Shown here: positions 8,831-17,449 of the stretch, in pieces | How the letters are laid out: every line of letters starts with the position of its first letter | Numbering within the stretch: position 1 is the stretch's first letter | Assembly: GCF_014023275.1 (NCBI RefSeq) | Contig: NZ_CP054698.1 | Span: 4,836,001 to 4,900,000 of the forward strand | DNA length: 64,000 nucleotides | From: Nostoc edaphicum CCNP1411 | GTDB taxonomy: Bacteria; Cyanobacteriota; Cyanobacteriia; Cyanobacteriales; Nostocaceae | Reading direction: 5' to 3' | The notes under the pieces: model-generated | Told to the model about the DNA's origin: nothing | Database searches by the model: none | The model's input: the letters and a program-made list of their open reading frames with translations, nothing else | Made by a program: the position numbers and the translations under genes

Positions 8831-10132
8831 TTAACTTTGTTTATAAACCATTTCCATTCTTAATTTTTCAATCTCCAGCTTCAAGCTTTCATTCTCCATC
8901 CTTAACTTAGCATTCTCCTCTCTAATCAACTCAACTTCATTCCTTTTACTCAACGCCTGATTAATCGCCAACTTCCGCATATCTAGCGAAAACCAACGCT
9001 GATAAGTTTGGGTGTGAACTTGCACACTATGCCCCAAATTATCCGCCGCCGCTTTAATTGGTATTCCCAAAATATGCGCCCGAATTGCCCAAGCGTGACG
9101 CAAATCATAGGGTTTAAAATCTAATCCTATCTTGCGGAACCACCAACTAACTCGCTGTGTTAACGCCGTTATCTCAGCATGATTAGTGTTATCTTTTTTA
9201 GCGATCGCACCCCTTAACATCTCTAAATACTTCGGATTTTTCAAATCAAAATCCTCAATCCATTGCCGATATAATGGCAATGCTTGTCTCTCACCAGTCT
9301 TAGAATCTTTATGAACTTTCCATGTCAAATCTACATTTTCTTGACTCAACCACCAATCAATATCAGGATTAATGAAAAGTTCCCGTGGACGTAAGCCAAA
9401 AACTGCTAACATTCCATACGTCCAGCGCCAAAGTTGCCAGCTATCTTGAACATTTTGATTAACTTGATTACCTCTGTTATGTTGGTAATCTTCAAACTTG
9501 ATAATTCCCTCAGATATTTCTGCATCGGTCGGTATATTTCGGGAATTATTCTCCGGCATTTTGGAATATTTAGATAAATCGATGTCGATTTTAAATGTTA
9601 TACAAAATGCTGCGATCGCTCTAGCTGCATTATACTTAGCCCATTCTTTATCTATTTGTTCAATTGAACTGATCAGATTTTCAGCAGTTGCCAAATCTTT
9701 AGGATTCGTAAATCTCTTTGTTCGGGAAAAGTAATAAAAAAAAGTATGTTCGCTTTTAGTAGTTCGTTTATGAGTTTTAAAATACTCACTCTCAAAGTCT
9801 TCGAGTAATTCTCCTATAGTCTTAAATTCTTTTTTAATTGCCTCATTACCTAAATATTTATCATTCCATTCAAAAGTTTTACGAGCGATTAACTTCCCTA
9901 ATTCATAGGCTTCTTCCTCAGCCGTCTTGAGTCCATCTAAGTTAGAAGGAATATTCAAGCTGAGATTGTATTGTTTTCTCCCAGTACCATTGCTATCTTT
10001 GTCTCCCGGTTTAATTGGTAACGTCGCCCGTAATTGCAGACTTCCATTCGATTCTCTAATTGTCACCTTTGCCTTTGCAGACTTCAAACGCAGATTAACT
10101 TTTTCTAATTCTAGTAGTACTCTAGTTCTCAT
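8831..10132 (-). CDS. xisA: XisA-type site-specific tyrosine recombinase (nifD element excisase)
   Basis: A 433-residue recombinase counted from the ATG at 10132. An upstream in-frame extension to 10300 only translates a common intergenic repeat. Catalytic residues: Arg248 (FGLRPREL), box II YDLRHAW with Arg345, His368 (LGHS) and nucleophile Tyr377 (TQTYQRW). The usual histidine of HxxR is Tyr342, a substitution I recall as typical of XisA/XisC-type enzymes. A C-terminal heptad-rich helix (about 398-430) suggests multimerisation. Position and orientation, next to the nifD core site and opposite to the nif genes, match xisA of Anabaena. The expected role is recombination between 11-bp repeats that excises the element in differentiating heterocysts. 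Confidence 0.9.
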   Translation of the reverse strand: MRTRVLLELEKVNLRLKSAKAKVTIRESNGSLQLRATLPIKPGDKDSNGTGRKQYNLSLNIPSNLDGLKTAEEEAYELGKLIARKTFEWNDKYLGNEAIKKEFKTIGELLEDFESEYFKTHKRTTKSEHTFFYYFSRTKRFTNPKDLATAENLISSIEQIDKEWAKYNAARAIAAFCITFKIDIDLSKYSKMPENNSRNIPTDAEISEGIIKFEDYQHNRGNQVNQNVQDSWQLWRWTYGMLAVFGLRPRELFINPDIDWWLSQENVDLTWKVHKDSKTGERQALPLYRQWIEDFDLKNPKYLEMLRGAIAKKDNTNHAEITALTQRVSWWFRKIGLDFKPYDLRHAWAIRAHILGIPIKAAADNLGHSVQVHTQTYQRWFSLDMRKLAINQALSKRNEVELIREENAKLRMENESLKLEIEKLRMEMVYKQS

Positions 10133-10213
10133 CGTGCGCTCTTTGTTGCTATGATTGCAGAGATCAACACAAACACCGGGCGGTGTTGCATATTTGCAGG
10201 ATGATTTTGCTGG

Positions 10214-10280
10214 TTTTGTGGGATGGGCATCTTGCCCGTCCCTTGTATTTCCAGGCGGGTAGGATGCCCACCCTACAAAA
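10214..10280. repeat. Inverted repeat upstream of xisA
   Basis: An 18-bp arm at 10214-10231 (TTTTGTGGGATGGGCATC) pairs with 10263-10280 with two mismatches. It is part of a widespread intergenic repeat family and lies 82 bp upstream of the preferred xisA start, where it could shape the leader transcript. The rest of 10133-10475 holds no gene; direct TTTAGCCTA repeats occur around 10367-10388. Confidence 0.6.
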
Positions 10281-10475
10281 ATCATCACTTGATTCAGCAA
10301 CGCCCTGGCTTAGGACAACATTTAGATGATGCGTGAGTCCAAAACCTGATTAGGCATCGCTGTGTTTTTAGCCTATATTTAGCCTAAAAATAAATGTGTT
10401 ATCAGCGAACAATGCTTATCGCTGACACTGTTTACTGCAAACATTAGGCTGGTGAAAAGAATTAAACCACAAAAA

Positions 10476-10486
10476 GGATTACTCCG
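10476..10486 (+). repeat. nifD element core recombination site
   Basis: The 11-bp sequence GGATTACTCCG is identical to the direct repeat that flanks the Anabaena nifD element. It reads in frame as the D-Y-S codons of nifD (GAT TAC TCC). XisA-mediated recombination with the distal copy, outside this window, would rejoin nifD. Confidence 0.92.
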
Positions 10487-10635
10487 GCCCTTATCACGGT
10501 TATGACGGCTTCGCCATCTTCGCACGTGACATGGACTTAGCACTCAACAGCCCAACCTGGGGATTAATTGGCGCTCCTTGGAATGAAAAAGCTCAGGCTA
10601 AGAAGGCTGAAGCTAAGGCTAAGGCTGCCGTTTAG
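10477..10635 (+). CDS. nifD: nifD 3' segment (interrupted nitrogenase MoFe protein alpha chain)
   Basis: The last 53 codons of nifD, encoding [20 protein letters not shown] and continuing [15 protein letters not shown], the conserved C-terminus of the nitrogenase alpha subunit. There is no start codon: the 5' part is on the far side of the nifD element and the gene is functional only after excision. The tail after GAPW ([17 protein letters not shown]) is rich in Ala and Lys and seems longer than usual. nifK follows 229 bp downstream on the same strand, so the excised chromosome would carry the normal nifD-nifK order. Confidence 0.93.
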   Translation, partial: DYSGPYHGYDGFAIFARDMDLALNSPTWGLIGAPWNEKAQAKKAEAKAKAAV

Positions 10636-10787
10636 GGAAATGGGAGAGTGAGATAAGTAAGGATAACCTGGGGCTAAAACCCCAGGGGGGAGTTGGGAAT
10701 CCAAAATTCAAAATTGAAAGATTAAAAATTTATTTTGATTTTTGCATTTTGAATTTTGAATCATATTCCCATCTCCCTTGTAAAGAC

Positions 10788-10807
10788 AGACGCGATTAAT
10801 CGCGTCT
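10788..10807. repeat. Perfect palindrome between nifD and nifK
   Basis: AGACGCGATTAATCGCGTCT is a perfect 20-bp palindrome 57 bp before the nifK start. A related one (AGATGCGATTAATCGCATCT) lies at 24316-24335. The preceding stretch (about 10698-10760) also holds an imperfect inverted repeat of CAAAATTCAAAAT with ATTTTGAATTTTG. In an nifDK transcript these would form stems that could affect processing or stability; that role is inferred. Confidence 0.6.
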
Positions 10808-10864
10808 CTACCTACTCTCGCCTCAATCAGTAAAAGAATTCAGTAACCTTGGAGTCCAGAAGAA

Positions 10865-12400
10865 ATGCCTCAGAATCCAGAAAAAATTCAAGATCACGTC
10901 GAGTTATTCCACCAGCCTGAGTACCAACAGCTATTTGAAAACAAAAAGCAGTTTGAAAACGGTCACGAACCCGAAGAAGTACAACGGGTTGCAGAGTGGA
11001 CAAAGGGTTGGGATTATCGTGAAAAGAACTTCGCTCGTGAAGCTTTAACCGTTAACCCTGCTAAAGGCTGCCAACCACTAGGAGCAATCTTTGCTGCTGT
11101 TGGTTTTGAAGGTACTCTACCTTTCGTTCAAGGTTCTCAAGGTTGCGTTGCTTACTTCCGCACCCACTTAACCCGTCACTACAAAGAGCCATTCTCTGGT
11201 GTATCTTCTTCAATGACTGAAGATGCAGCCGTGTTTGGTGGTCTGCAAAACATGATCGATGGGTTGGCGAACTCTTACCAACTGTACAAGCCCAAGATGA
11301 TCGCTGTCTGCACCACCTGTATGGCAGAAGTAATTGGTGATGACTTACAAGCCTTCATCAACAACTCTAAGCAAGCTGGTTCAGTTCCTCAAGATTTCCC
11401 AGTACCTTACGCTCACACCCCTAGCTTTGTCGGTTCCCACATCACTGGTTACGACAACATGATGAAGGGAATTCTTTCTAACTTGACCGCAGGTCATAAG
11501 AAAGAAACCAGCAATGGTAAAATCAACTTCATCCCAGGTTTTGACACCTACGTGGGTAACAACCGCGAAATCAAGCGGATTGCTTCTTTGTTCGGCTTTG
11601 ACTACACAATTCTAGCCGACAACAGCGACTACTTGGATTCACCAAACACAGGTGAATTCGATATGTACCCAGGTGGTACAAAGTTAGAAGATGCAGCAGA
11701 TTCAATCAATGCGAAAGCTACGATCGCTCTGCAAGCACACTCTACACCCAAAACCCGCGAGTACATCGAAAAAGAATGGAAGCAACCAACCTCAGTTTCC
11801 CGTCCTTGGGGCATTAAGGGTACTGATGAGTTCTTGATGAAACTCAGCGAATTGAGTGGTATCCCCATTCCTCAAGAATTGGAAATCGAACGCGGTCGTG
11901 CAGTTGATGCCATGACTGACTCTCACTCATGGATTCACGGCAAGCGCTTCGCTATCTACGGCGAACCAGATTTAGTATACAGCGTAGTTGGCTTTATGCT
12001 AGAAATGGGTGCTGAACCTGTGCATGTCTTGGTTCACAACAGCAACGAAGTATTTGAAGCAGAAATGAAAGAACTGCTTGCTTCTAGCCCCTTCGGTCAA
12101 CATGCAACTGTTTGGCCTGGTAAGGACTTGTGGCACATGCGTTCACTGTTGTTCACCGAACCAGTAGACTTCTTAGTTGGTAACACATACGGTAAGTACC
12201 TGTGGCGCGACACCAAGATTCCCCTCGTGAGAATCGGCTACCCCATCATGGATCGCCACCACCTACACCGCTATGCCACCATTGGTTATCAAGGTGTGAT
12301 CAACCTCCTCAACTGGACTGTAAACACCCTGTTTGAAGAAATCGATCGCAACACCAACATTCCTTCTAAGACAGATATTTCCTACGACTTGATTCGTTAG
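10865..12400 (+). CDS. nifK: Nitrogenase MoFe protein beta chain
   Basis: A 511-residue beta subunit of the nitrogenase MoFe protein, which with NifD forms the alpha2beta2 tetramer that reduces N2. P-cluster cysteines are visible at Cys69 ([11 protein letters not shown]), Cys94 ([12 protein letters not shown]) and Cys152 ([12 protein letters not shown]). The family motifs [13 protein letters not shown] and PWPG-like segments ([12 protein letters not shown]) are intact and the length is normal. A GGAG sequence precedes the ATG by about 9 bases. It is the first complete nif gene in the window, downstream of the split nifD, and would be expressed in heterocysts once the element is excised. Confidence 0.98.
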   Translation: MPQNPEKIQDHVELFHQPEYQQLFENKKQFENGHEPEEVQRVAEWTKGWDYREKNFAREALTVNPAKGCQPLGAIFAAVGFEGTLPFVQGSQGCVAYFRTHLTRHYKEPFSGVSSSMTEDAAVFGGLQNMIDGLANSYQLYKPKMIAVCTTCMAEVIGDDLQAFINNSKQAGSVPQDFPVPYAHTPSFVGSHITGYDNMMKGILSNLTAGHKKETSNGKINFIPGFDTYVGNNREIKRIASLFGFDYTILADNSDYLDSPNTGEFDMYPGGTKLEDAADSINAKATIALQAHSTPKTREYIEKEWKQPTSVSRPWGIKGTDEFLMKLSELSGIPIPQELEIERGRAVDAMTDSHSWIHGKRFAIYGEPDLVYSVVGFMLEMGAEPVHVLVHNSNEVFEAEMKELLASSPFGQHATVWPGKDLWHMRSLLFTEPVDFLVGNTYGKYLWRDTKIPLVRIGYPIMDRHHLHRYATIGYQGVINLLNWTVNTLFEEIDRNTNIPSKTDISYDLIR

Positions 12401-12583
12401 AAATTGCGTAGAAACACAACGTGTTAATTAAAGGGTAAAGAAGGGGAGTAGGGAATAGGGAATAGGCTTGCCGTGATCGTAGCCGAACGGGAATAGGGAA
12501 ATATCCAAACCCAATGCCCAATCCCCAATTCCCAATCCCCAACTCCCCTTTTTCTTCATAGCATTTACCCAAGGAATTGATAA
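12401..12583. repeat. nifK-downstream inverted repeat tract
   Basis: The gap contains GGGGAGTAGGGAATAGGGAA-type sequence followed by a complementary tract of CCCAATCCCCAATTCCCAAT type. It could form a long imperfect hairpin between nifK and the next gene and may act in transcript attenuation or stability. It is made of short tandem repeat units. Confidence 0.5.
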
Positions 12584-12931
12584 ATGGAAACCATCAATCA
12601 CACTCACGAACACACTCACACTCATCCTCATCCTAATTACCATCCACCTAATCAGAAAAAACCAGGGTGGTTCCACAATCTTCTTAATCCGTTGCGCCGT
12701 GTGGTGGATGAAATTCAGGTTAAAAATAATCGCATCGCTCATCTAATTTGCCAAACAATTCCTTGTTGTTGTCCCTTTGAGCGACAAATTAAATTATTTG
12801 GGAAGACTATTGATATCCCACCACTATGTAAACTCAATCCTTTATATGACGAATTTGTAGGATTGCGTTTCCGCGCTCTATCTTACCTCGCCGATGTATG
12901 TGGAGAGGATGTCACGAAATACATTTGCTAA
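12584..12931 (+). CDS. Mo-dependent nitrogenase family protein (Mo-nitro_C type)
   Basis: A 115-residue protein. The N-terminal 20 residues are strikingly His-rich (HTHEHTHTHPHPNYH), and residues 36-115 (from RRVVDEIQVKNNRIAHLICQ to CGEDVTKYIC) match the small Mo-dependent nitrogenase C-terminal family found beside nif genes in cyanobacteria. Five cysteines are present, four of them between residues 55 and 75 (CQTIPCCC), plus a terminal Cys. The His and Cys content suggests metal binding, but the function is not established. It lies between nifK and nifE on the same strand; its start follows CCAAGGAATTGATAA, giving a plausible Shine-Dalgarno sequence. Confidence 0.8.
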   Translation: METINHTHEHTHTHPHPNYHPPNQKKPGWFHNLLNPLRRVVDEIQVKNNRIAHLICQTIPCCCPFERQIKLFGKTIDIPPLCKLNPLYDEFVGLRFRALSYLADVCGEDVTKYIC

Positions 12932-13030
12932 TTATTGGGCATGGGGCATTGGTCATTAGTCATTAGTTGTTAGTTATTCAAAGGACAAATGGCAAATGAC
13001 AAAGGACAATTAACAATTAAGAGAAGAGAG

Positions 13031-14413
13031 ATGAAAAGCACCCAAGGCAAAATCAACGAGCTGCTGACTGAGACAGGATGCGAACATAATCAGCACAAAC
13101 AAGCGGAAAAGAAAAACAAATCATGCGCTCAACAGGCACAACCTGGCGCGGCTCAAGGGGGCTGTGCCTTTGATGGTGCAATGATTGCTCTAGTGCCGAT
13201 CGCAGATGCAGCGCATCTAGTCCACGGGCCGATCGCCTGTGCTGGTAATTCCTGGGGCAGTCGTGGTAGTCTGTCGTCTGGCCCTCAACTCTACAAAATG
13301 GGCTTTACCACAGACTTGGGTGAAAATGATGTCATCTTCGGTGGCGAAAAGAAACTCTACAAAGCGATTTTGGAACTTCACGATCGCTACCAACCAGCAG
13401 CAGTATTCGTCTACGCCACTTGCGTTACAGCCTTAATTGGCGATGATATCGATGCTGTCTGCAAAGCTGCGGCTGAGAAAATTGGTACTCCTGTTGTTCC
13501 CGTCATTGCCCCAGGATTCATTGGCAGTAAAAATCTCGGCAACCGTTTTGGCGGTGAATCTTTATTAGAATATGTTGTCGGAACAGCAGAACCGGAACAT
13601 ACAACGCCCTATGATATTAACTTAATCGGTGAATACAACATCGCCGGTGAAATGTGGGGAGTAACACCACTGCTAGAAAAATTAGGCATCCGTATTTTGT
13701 CTAAAATTACGGGCGATGCTCGCTACAATGAAATTCGCTACGCCCACCGCGCCAAGCTCAACGTCATGATCTGCTCACGAGCGTTGCTGAATATGGCAAG
13801 AAAGATGGAGGAGCGTTACAACATCCCTTACATTGAAGAGTCTTTCTACGGCATTGATGATATGAATCGCTGTCTGCGAAACATCGCCGCTAAATTAGGC
13901 GACGCTGATTTGCAGGAGCGGACAGAAAAGCTAATTGCAGAAGAAACGGCTGCTTTAGATTTGGCATTAGCTCCTTATCGCGCTCGACTCAAAGGTAAGC
14001 GGGTTGTTTTGTATACTGGTGGTGTTAAGAGTTGGTCGATTATTTCGGCTGCTAGAGACTTGGGCATTGAAGTTGTTGCTACCAGTACTCGAAAAAGTAC
14101 TGAAGAAGATAAAGCCAAAATCAAGAAGTTGATTGGCAACGATGGCATCATGCTAGAGAAAGGCAACGCTCAAGAATTGCTACAACTGGTTAAAGATACT
14201 CGCGCAGATATGCTGATTGCTGGTGGACGTAACCAATACACAGCTTTGAAAGCTAGGATTCCTTTCCTTGATATCAACCAAGAACGCCACCATCCTTATG
14301 CAGGTTATGTAGGAATGATTGAGATGGCGCGGGAACTGTACGAAGCTCTGTATAGCCCGATTTGGGAACAAATACGCAAACCCGCTCCTTGGGAAGAAGA
14401 GGAGGAAGTTTAA
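13031..14413 (+). CDS. nifE: Nitrogenase MoFe cofactor scaffold protein NifE
   Basis: A 460-residue NifE. With NifN it forms the scaffold on which the FeMo-cofactor precursor is matured. Cluster-coordinating cysteines are at Cys45 (GGCAFDGA), Cys70 ([14 protein letters not shown]) and Cys131 ([12 protein letters not shown]). An upstream in-frame ATG at 12989 lies within tandem-repeat sequence; the ATG at 13031, preceded by the purine-rich GAGAAGAGAG, gives the normal [12 protein letters not shown] start. The gene ends TAATG, so its stop overlaps the nifN start by one base, implying translational coupling. The C-terminus is acidic (WEEEEEV). Confidence 0.97.
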   Translation: MKSTQGKINELLTETGCEHNQHKQAEKKNKSCAQQAQPGAAQGGCAFDGAMIALVPIADAAHLVHGPIACAGNSWGSRGSLSSGPQLYKMGFTTDLGENDVIFGGEKKLYKAILELHDRYQPAAVFVYATCVTALIGDDIDAVCKAAAEKIGTPVVPVIAPGFIGSKNLGNRFGGESLLEYVVGTAEPEHTTPYDINLIGEYNIAGEMWGVTPLLEKLGIRILSKITGDARYNEIRYAHRAKLNVMICSRALLNMARKMEERYNIPYIEESFYGIDDMNRCLRNIAAKLGDADLQERTEKLIAEETAALDLALAPYRARLKGKRVVLYTGGVKSWSIISAARDLGIEVVATSTRKSTEEDKAKIKKLIGNDGIMLEKGNAQELLQLVKDTRADMLIAGGRNQYTALKARIPFLDINQERHHPYAGYVGMIEMARELYEALYSPIWEQIRKPAPWEEEEEV

Positions 14414-15750
14414 TGGCGATCGTTACCGCTTCTAACAAAGCACTGACAGTTAATCCCCTCAAGCAAAGTCAAGCTTTGGGCGCAACCTTAGCCTTTTTGG
14501 GATTGAAAGGGACAATGCCCTTATTCCACGGTTCTCAAGGTTGTACTGCTTTCGCCAAAGTTGTCCTAGTGCGGCATTTCCGGGAAGCAATCCCCCTTGC
14601 TACCACAGCGATGACGGAAGTTACTACAATCTTGGGTGGTGAAGAGAATGTGGAGCAAGCAATTCTGACTCTGGTGGAAAAAGCTAATCCAGAAATTATT
14701 GGTTTATGTACCACTGGGTTAACGGAAACTAGAGGCGATGACATCGAAGGTTTTCTGAAGGAAATCCGCGATCGCCATCCCGAATTGAATGATTTAGCGA
14801 TCGTTTTTGCACCTACCCCAGATTTTAAAGGTGCGTTGCAAGATGGTTTTGCTGTCGCTGTGGAAAGCATAGTTAAGGAAATTCCTCGCCCAGGTGGACT
14901 CAGAACTGAACAAGTCACCGTTTTGGCGGGTTCTGCTTTCACACCTGGGGATGTACAGGAAATCAAAGAGATAATCACGTCCTTTGGATTAGTGCCGATC
15001 TTTGTACCTGACCTTGGCGCTTCTCTAGATGGACATTTAGAGGATAATTACAGTGCGGTTACAGTCAGTGGGACTACCTTAAAACAGCTACGAGAAGTAG
15101 GTAGTTCTGCCTTTACCCTGGCATTGGGTGAAAGTATGCGGGGGGCTGCCAAGATTCTCGAAGAACGCTTTGGTACACCTTATGAGGTGTTTGGCGAACT
15201 GACTGGATTAGAACCAGTAGATGAATTTATCCAAGCATTGGCGATTCTGAGCGGTAATAGTGTACCCGAAAAATACCGCCGCCAACGTCGTCAGTTGCAA
15301 GATGCGATGCTGGACACCCACTTTTACTTCGGTGCAAAACGAGTTTCTCTAGCACTAGAACCAGATTTGTTGTGGTCAACCGTGCATTTCCTGCAATCGA
15401 TGGGTAGTCAAATTCATGCTGTGGTGACAACCACGCGATCGCCTCTCTTAGAAAAACTCCCAGTTAAAAGCATTACCATCGGCGACTTAGAAGATTTTGA
15501 GAGTCTAGCGGGTGGTTCTGATTTGCTGATTGGTAACTCGAATGTCGGTGCGATCGCAAAACGCCTCTCGATTCCTCTTTATCGTCTAGGACTGCCCATT
15601 TATGACCGCTTAGGTAATGGTCAATTTACCAAAGTTGGCTATCGAGGCACGATGGAGCTTTTATTTGGCATCGGCAACCTGTTTTTAGAGGCAGAAGAAG
15701 CGAGAGTTAAGCAATTCCAAGAGTTCGGAACTGTGAGCGCAGAGTTTTGA
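14413..15750 (+). CDS. nifN: Nitrogenase MoFe cofactor scaffold protein NifN
   Basis: A 445-residue NifN counted from the ATG at 14413, which overlaps the nifE stop codon; an extension to 14362 would lie inside nifE. It is homologous to NifK: NPLKQSQALGATLAFLGLKG, GSQGCTAFAKV with Cys44, and the TEVTTILGGEENV segment. NifE and NifN form the alpha2beta2 scaffold complex for FeMo-cofactor assembly, and one-to-one coupling of the two genes fits equal stoichiometry. Length and motifs are normal. Confidence 0.97.
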   Translation: MAIVTASNKALTVNPLKQSQALGATLAFLGLKGTMPLFHGSQGCTAFAKVVLVRHFREAIPLATTAMTEVTTILGGEENVEQAILTLVEKANPEIIGLCTTGLTETRGDDIEGFLKEIRDRHPELNDLAIVFAPTPDFKGALQDGFAVAVESIVKEIPRPGGLRTEQVTVLAGSAFTPGDVQEIKEIITSFGLVPIFVPDLGASLDGHLEDNYSAVTVSGTTLKQLREVGSSAFTLALGESMRGAAKILEERFGTPYEVFGELTGLEPVDEFIQALAILSGNSVPEKYRRQRRQLQDAMLDTHFYFGAKRVSLALEPDLLWSTVHFLQSMGSQIHAVVTTTRSPLLEKLPVKSITIGDLEDFESLAGGSDLLIGNSNVGAIAKRLSIPLYRLGLPIYDRLGNGQFTKVGYRGTMELLFGIGNLFLEAEEARVKQFQEFGTVSAEF

Positions 15751-15762
15751 ATTCTTCTTCAA

Positions 15763-15915
15763 GAATTCAGGAGTCAGAATTCAGAATTCAGAATGCTTTT
15801 CAGAAAGAGTAAAACCTGCCACTGATGGTTTGCATTTGGCATTTCCATAGGGAAAACCACTAAATATGCAGATTTAGTTCTTACTCCTGAATTCTGACTC
15901 CTGACTCCTGAATTC
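15763..15915. repeat. Inverted repeat of the GAATTCAGGAGTCAGAAT family (copy between nifN and nifX)
   Basis: The left arm (about 15763-15795) carries GAATTCAGGAGTCAGAAT followed by repeated CAGAATT. The right arm (about 15885-15915) is its inverse with tandem CTGACTC units. The interior of about 90 bp is unique. This fills most of the gap between nifN and nifX and would fold into a long hairpin in a nifN-nifX transcript. Confidence 0.75.
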
Positions 15916-15960
15916 CTTCTTCCCAATTCAAAATTCAAAACTTTAGAGAGGAGAATTACA

Positions 15961-16374
15961 ATGAAAATTGCCTTCACGACGAGCGACCGAGTTCATATTA
16001 ACGCCCACTTCGGATGGGCAAAAATGATTGATGTTTACGAAATTACCGACGAGGGATATCACTTCGTAGAAACCCTCACCTTTGAAGGCGAACTCAAAGA
16101 AGATGGTAATGAAGACAAAATCACTCCAAAACTTGAGTCAATAGGTGACTGTACGATTATTTACGTAACAGCAATTGGTGGTAGCGCCGCCGCTCGGTTA
16201 ATCAAGAAAGGTGTCACCCCAGTGAAGGCGCGATCGGAAGAAGAAGAAATTAGTGAAGTGCTAAATAAGCTAGTAAAAACCCTCAAAGGTAATCCTCCAC
16301 CTTGGTTGCGTAAAGCTTTGCAGCCAAAAACAACAAACTTTGCTGATGAAATTGAAGACGAAGCAACAGTATGA
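15961..16374 (+). CDS. nifX: Nitrogenase cofactor carrier protein NifX
   Basis: A 137-residue NifX-type protein. Relatives bind the FeMo-cofactor or its precursor (NifB-co) and shuttle it between scaffold and apo-nitrogenase. The start MKIAFTTSDRVHINAHFGWA and the IIYVTAIGGSAAARLIKKGV segment are characteristic of the NifX/NifB C-terminal fold. A GAGGAG ribosome binding site precedes the ATG. Its stop overlaps the following gene (ATGA), so the two are translationally coupled. The C-terminus after residue 118 (PWLRKALQPKTTN...) is extended and acidic, as in cyanobacterial forms. Confidence 0.95.
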   Translation: MKIAFTTSDRVHINAHFGWAKMIDVYEITDEGYHFVETLTFEGELKEDGNEDKITPKLESIGDCTIIYVTAIGGSAAARLIKKGVTPVKARSEEEEISEVLNKLVKTLKGNPPPWLRKALQPKTTNFADEIEDEATV

Positions 16375-16847
16375 CCGCAAATAATAGTGTGAACGGAACC
16401 GCTACAACTGAAGTCTTGAACTCACCTTTTCTTAAGGTCTTAATCAAACAAATCCGTGGTCAAGACAGCTATGGAGTTTATCGTACTTGGTCGGATGAGT
16501 TGATTCTCAAACCCTTTATTGTCACCAAACAAAAGAAACGGGAAATCTCCGTTGAGGGCGAAGTTGATGCAGTAACTCAAGCCCGGATTATGGCATTTTT
16601 TCGGGCTGTAGCGGCTGGGATTGAACAAGAAACAGGTTTGATATCCCAGGTTGTAGTTGATTTGAGCCATGAAGGATTTGGCTGGGCACTAGTTTTTTCT
16701 GGTCGTCTTTTGCTAACTGTGAAAACCCTGCGAGATGCTCATCGCTTTGGCTTTGACTCGCTAGAGAAACTGGCAGAAGAGGGAGAAAACTACGTCAAAA
16801 AAGGTCTTGATTTGGCGAAGCGCTTTCCTGAAGTTGGCAAAATTTAA
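16371..16847 (+). CDS. NifX-associated nitrogen fixation protein (DUF269)
   Basis: A 158-residue protein of the DUF269 / NifX-associated family, always found next to nifX. Recognisable parts are SPFLKVLIKQIRGQDSYGVY and the C-terminal KTLRDAHRFGFDSLEKLAEE, followed by GENYVKKGLDLAKRFPEV. Its start overlaps the nifX stop by four bases. The biochemical role is unsettled; association with NifX suggests help in cofactor handling. It appears complete. Confidence 0.93.
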   Translation: MTANNSVNGTATTEVLNSPFLKVLIKQIRGQDSYGVYRTWSDELILKPFIVTKQKKREISVEGEVDAVTQARIMAFFRAVAAGIEQETGLISQVVVDLSHEGFGWALVFSGRLLLTVKTLRDAHRFGFDSLEKLAEEGENYVKKGLDLAKRFPEVGKI

Positions 16848-16850
16848 TTA

Positions 16851-16900
16851 GTCATTGGTCATTGGTCATTGGTCATTAGTAAAAGACACATGACTAATGA
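16851..16900. repeat. Heptanucleotide tandem repeat (STRR)
   Basis: Tandem TCATTGG/TCATTAG heptamers followed by ATGACTAATGACAA-type inverse units lie between the DUF269 gene and the next nif gene. This is typical Nostoc STRR sequence. Confidence 0.8.
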
Positions 16901-16924
16901 CAACAGATGAGGGACAAAGGACAA

Positions 16925-17125
16925 ATGACTATTGAGGAAATACAAGCAAAAATCAGACGGCTTAACAGCAAAGCAGGTCAAATGAAAATGGATCTGCATG
17001 ATTTAGCCGAAGGTCTGCCAACAGATTACACACAACTTATGGATGTTGCCGCCGCAACTTATGAAATCTATCGCCAGTTAGATGAACTTAAGCAACATCT
17101 GAAACAATTGGAGAATGCTAAATGA
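16925..17125 (+). CDS. Rop-like small nif protein (DUF683 / CCE_0567 type)
   Basis: A 66-residue, mostly helical protein (MTIEEIQAKIRRLNSKAGQM...DELKQHLKQLENAK) matching the small DUF683/CCE_0567 family conserved in cyanobacterial nif clusters, which folds as a two-helix antiparallel hairpin like Rop. The frame extends six codons upstream to 16907 within tandem-repeat sequence, so the ATG at 16925 is preferred. It overlaps the nifW start by four bases (ATGA), implying coupled translation. The function is unknown beyond nif association. Confidence 0.85.
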   Translation: MTIEEIQAKIRRLNSKAGQMKMDLHDLAEGLPTDYTQLMDVAAATYEIYRQLDELKQHLKQLENAK

Positions 17126-17439
17126 CTGGAACTATTGATGAATTCAAGAAGCTCGTAGATGCAGAAGAATTTTTTCAATTCTTTAATATGTCCTACGACT
17201 TAGAAGTTGTGAATGTACATCGTCTACATATTCTGAAAAAGTTTTCTCAACACATTCAGGAAATTGATGATAATTCTCCTGACTTGAGTCAAGAAGAGAA
17301 ATTAAATCAATATTCTTTGGCTTTGCAAAAAGCTTATCAGCTATTTATCGAATCGACAGCTTATGAACAAAAGCTGTTCAAAGTGTTTAACGATAAGCCG
17401 AAAAATGTAGTCACACTGACAGAAATCACTTCTGATTAG
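17122..17439 (+). CDS. nifW: Nitrogenase stabilising/protective protein NifW
   Basis: A 105-residue NifW. Characteristic sequence: IDEFKKLVDAEEFFQFFNMS, then YDLEVVNVHRLHILKKFSQ, ending in a variable tail. NifW is associated with the MoFe protein and supports nitrogenase activity, notably under oxygen exposure. It is translationally coupled to the Rop-like gene upstream and lies 10 bp ahead of hesA, so it is part of the same operon. Confidence 0.95.
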   Translation: MTGTIDEFKKLVDAEEFFQFFNMSYDLEVVNVHRLHILKKFSQHIQEIDDNSPDLSQEEKLNQYSLALQKAYQLFIESTAYEQKLFKVFNDKPKNVVTLTEITSD

Positions 17440-17449
17440 GAGGTATAAA

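Larger units (their letters stand above)
1..10486. mobile_element. nifD excision element, right-hand part (left end outside window)
   Basis: The segment ends at the 11-bp core GGATTACTCCG and abuts the 3' end of nifD, with a tyrosine recombinase gene 344 bp inside the boundary and transcribed away from the nif genes. This is the known arrangement of the Anabaena nifD element, which XisA excises during heterocyst differentiation to rebuild nifD. No nifD 5' sequence or second core copy was seen in 1-10475, so the element must extend beyond the left edge. Its cargo (calcium-binding proteins, histidine kinase, methyltransferase, hydrolase, decayed genes) has no obvious nitrogen fixation role. That all of 1-10475 belongs to the element is inferred from the missing nifD 5' part. 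Confidence 0.85.

Noticed and set aside
10133..10300. Longer xisA starting at 10300
   Set aside because: The extra 56 codons translate a widespread intergenic inverted repeat and lack recombinase features; the ATG at 10132 is preferred.
1..10475. Second copy of the nifD core GGATTACTCCG or nifD 5' half
   Set aside because: Not found in this part of the window; assumed to lie further left.
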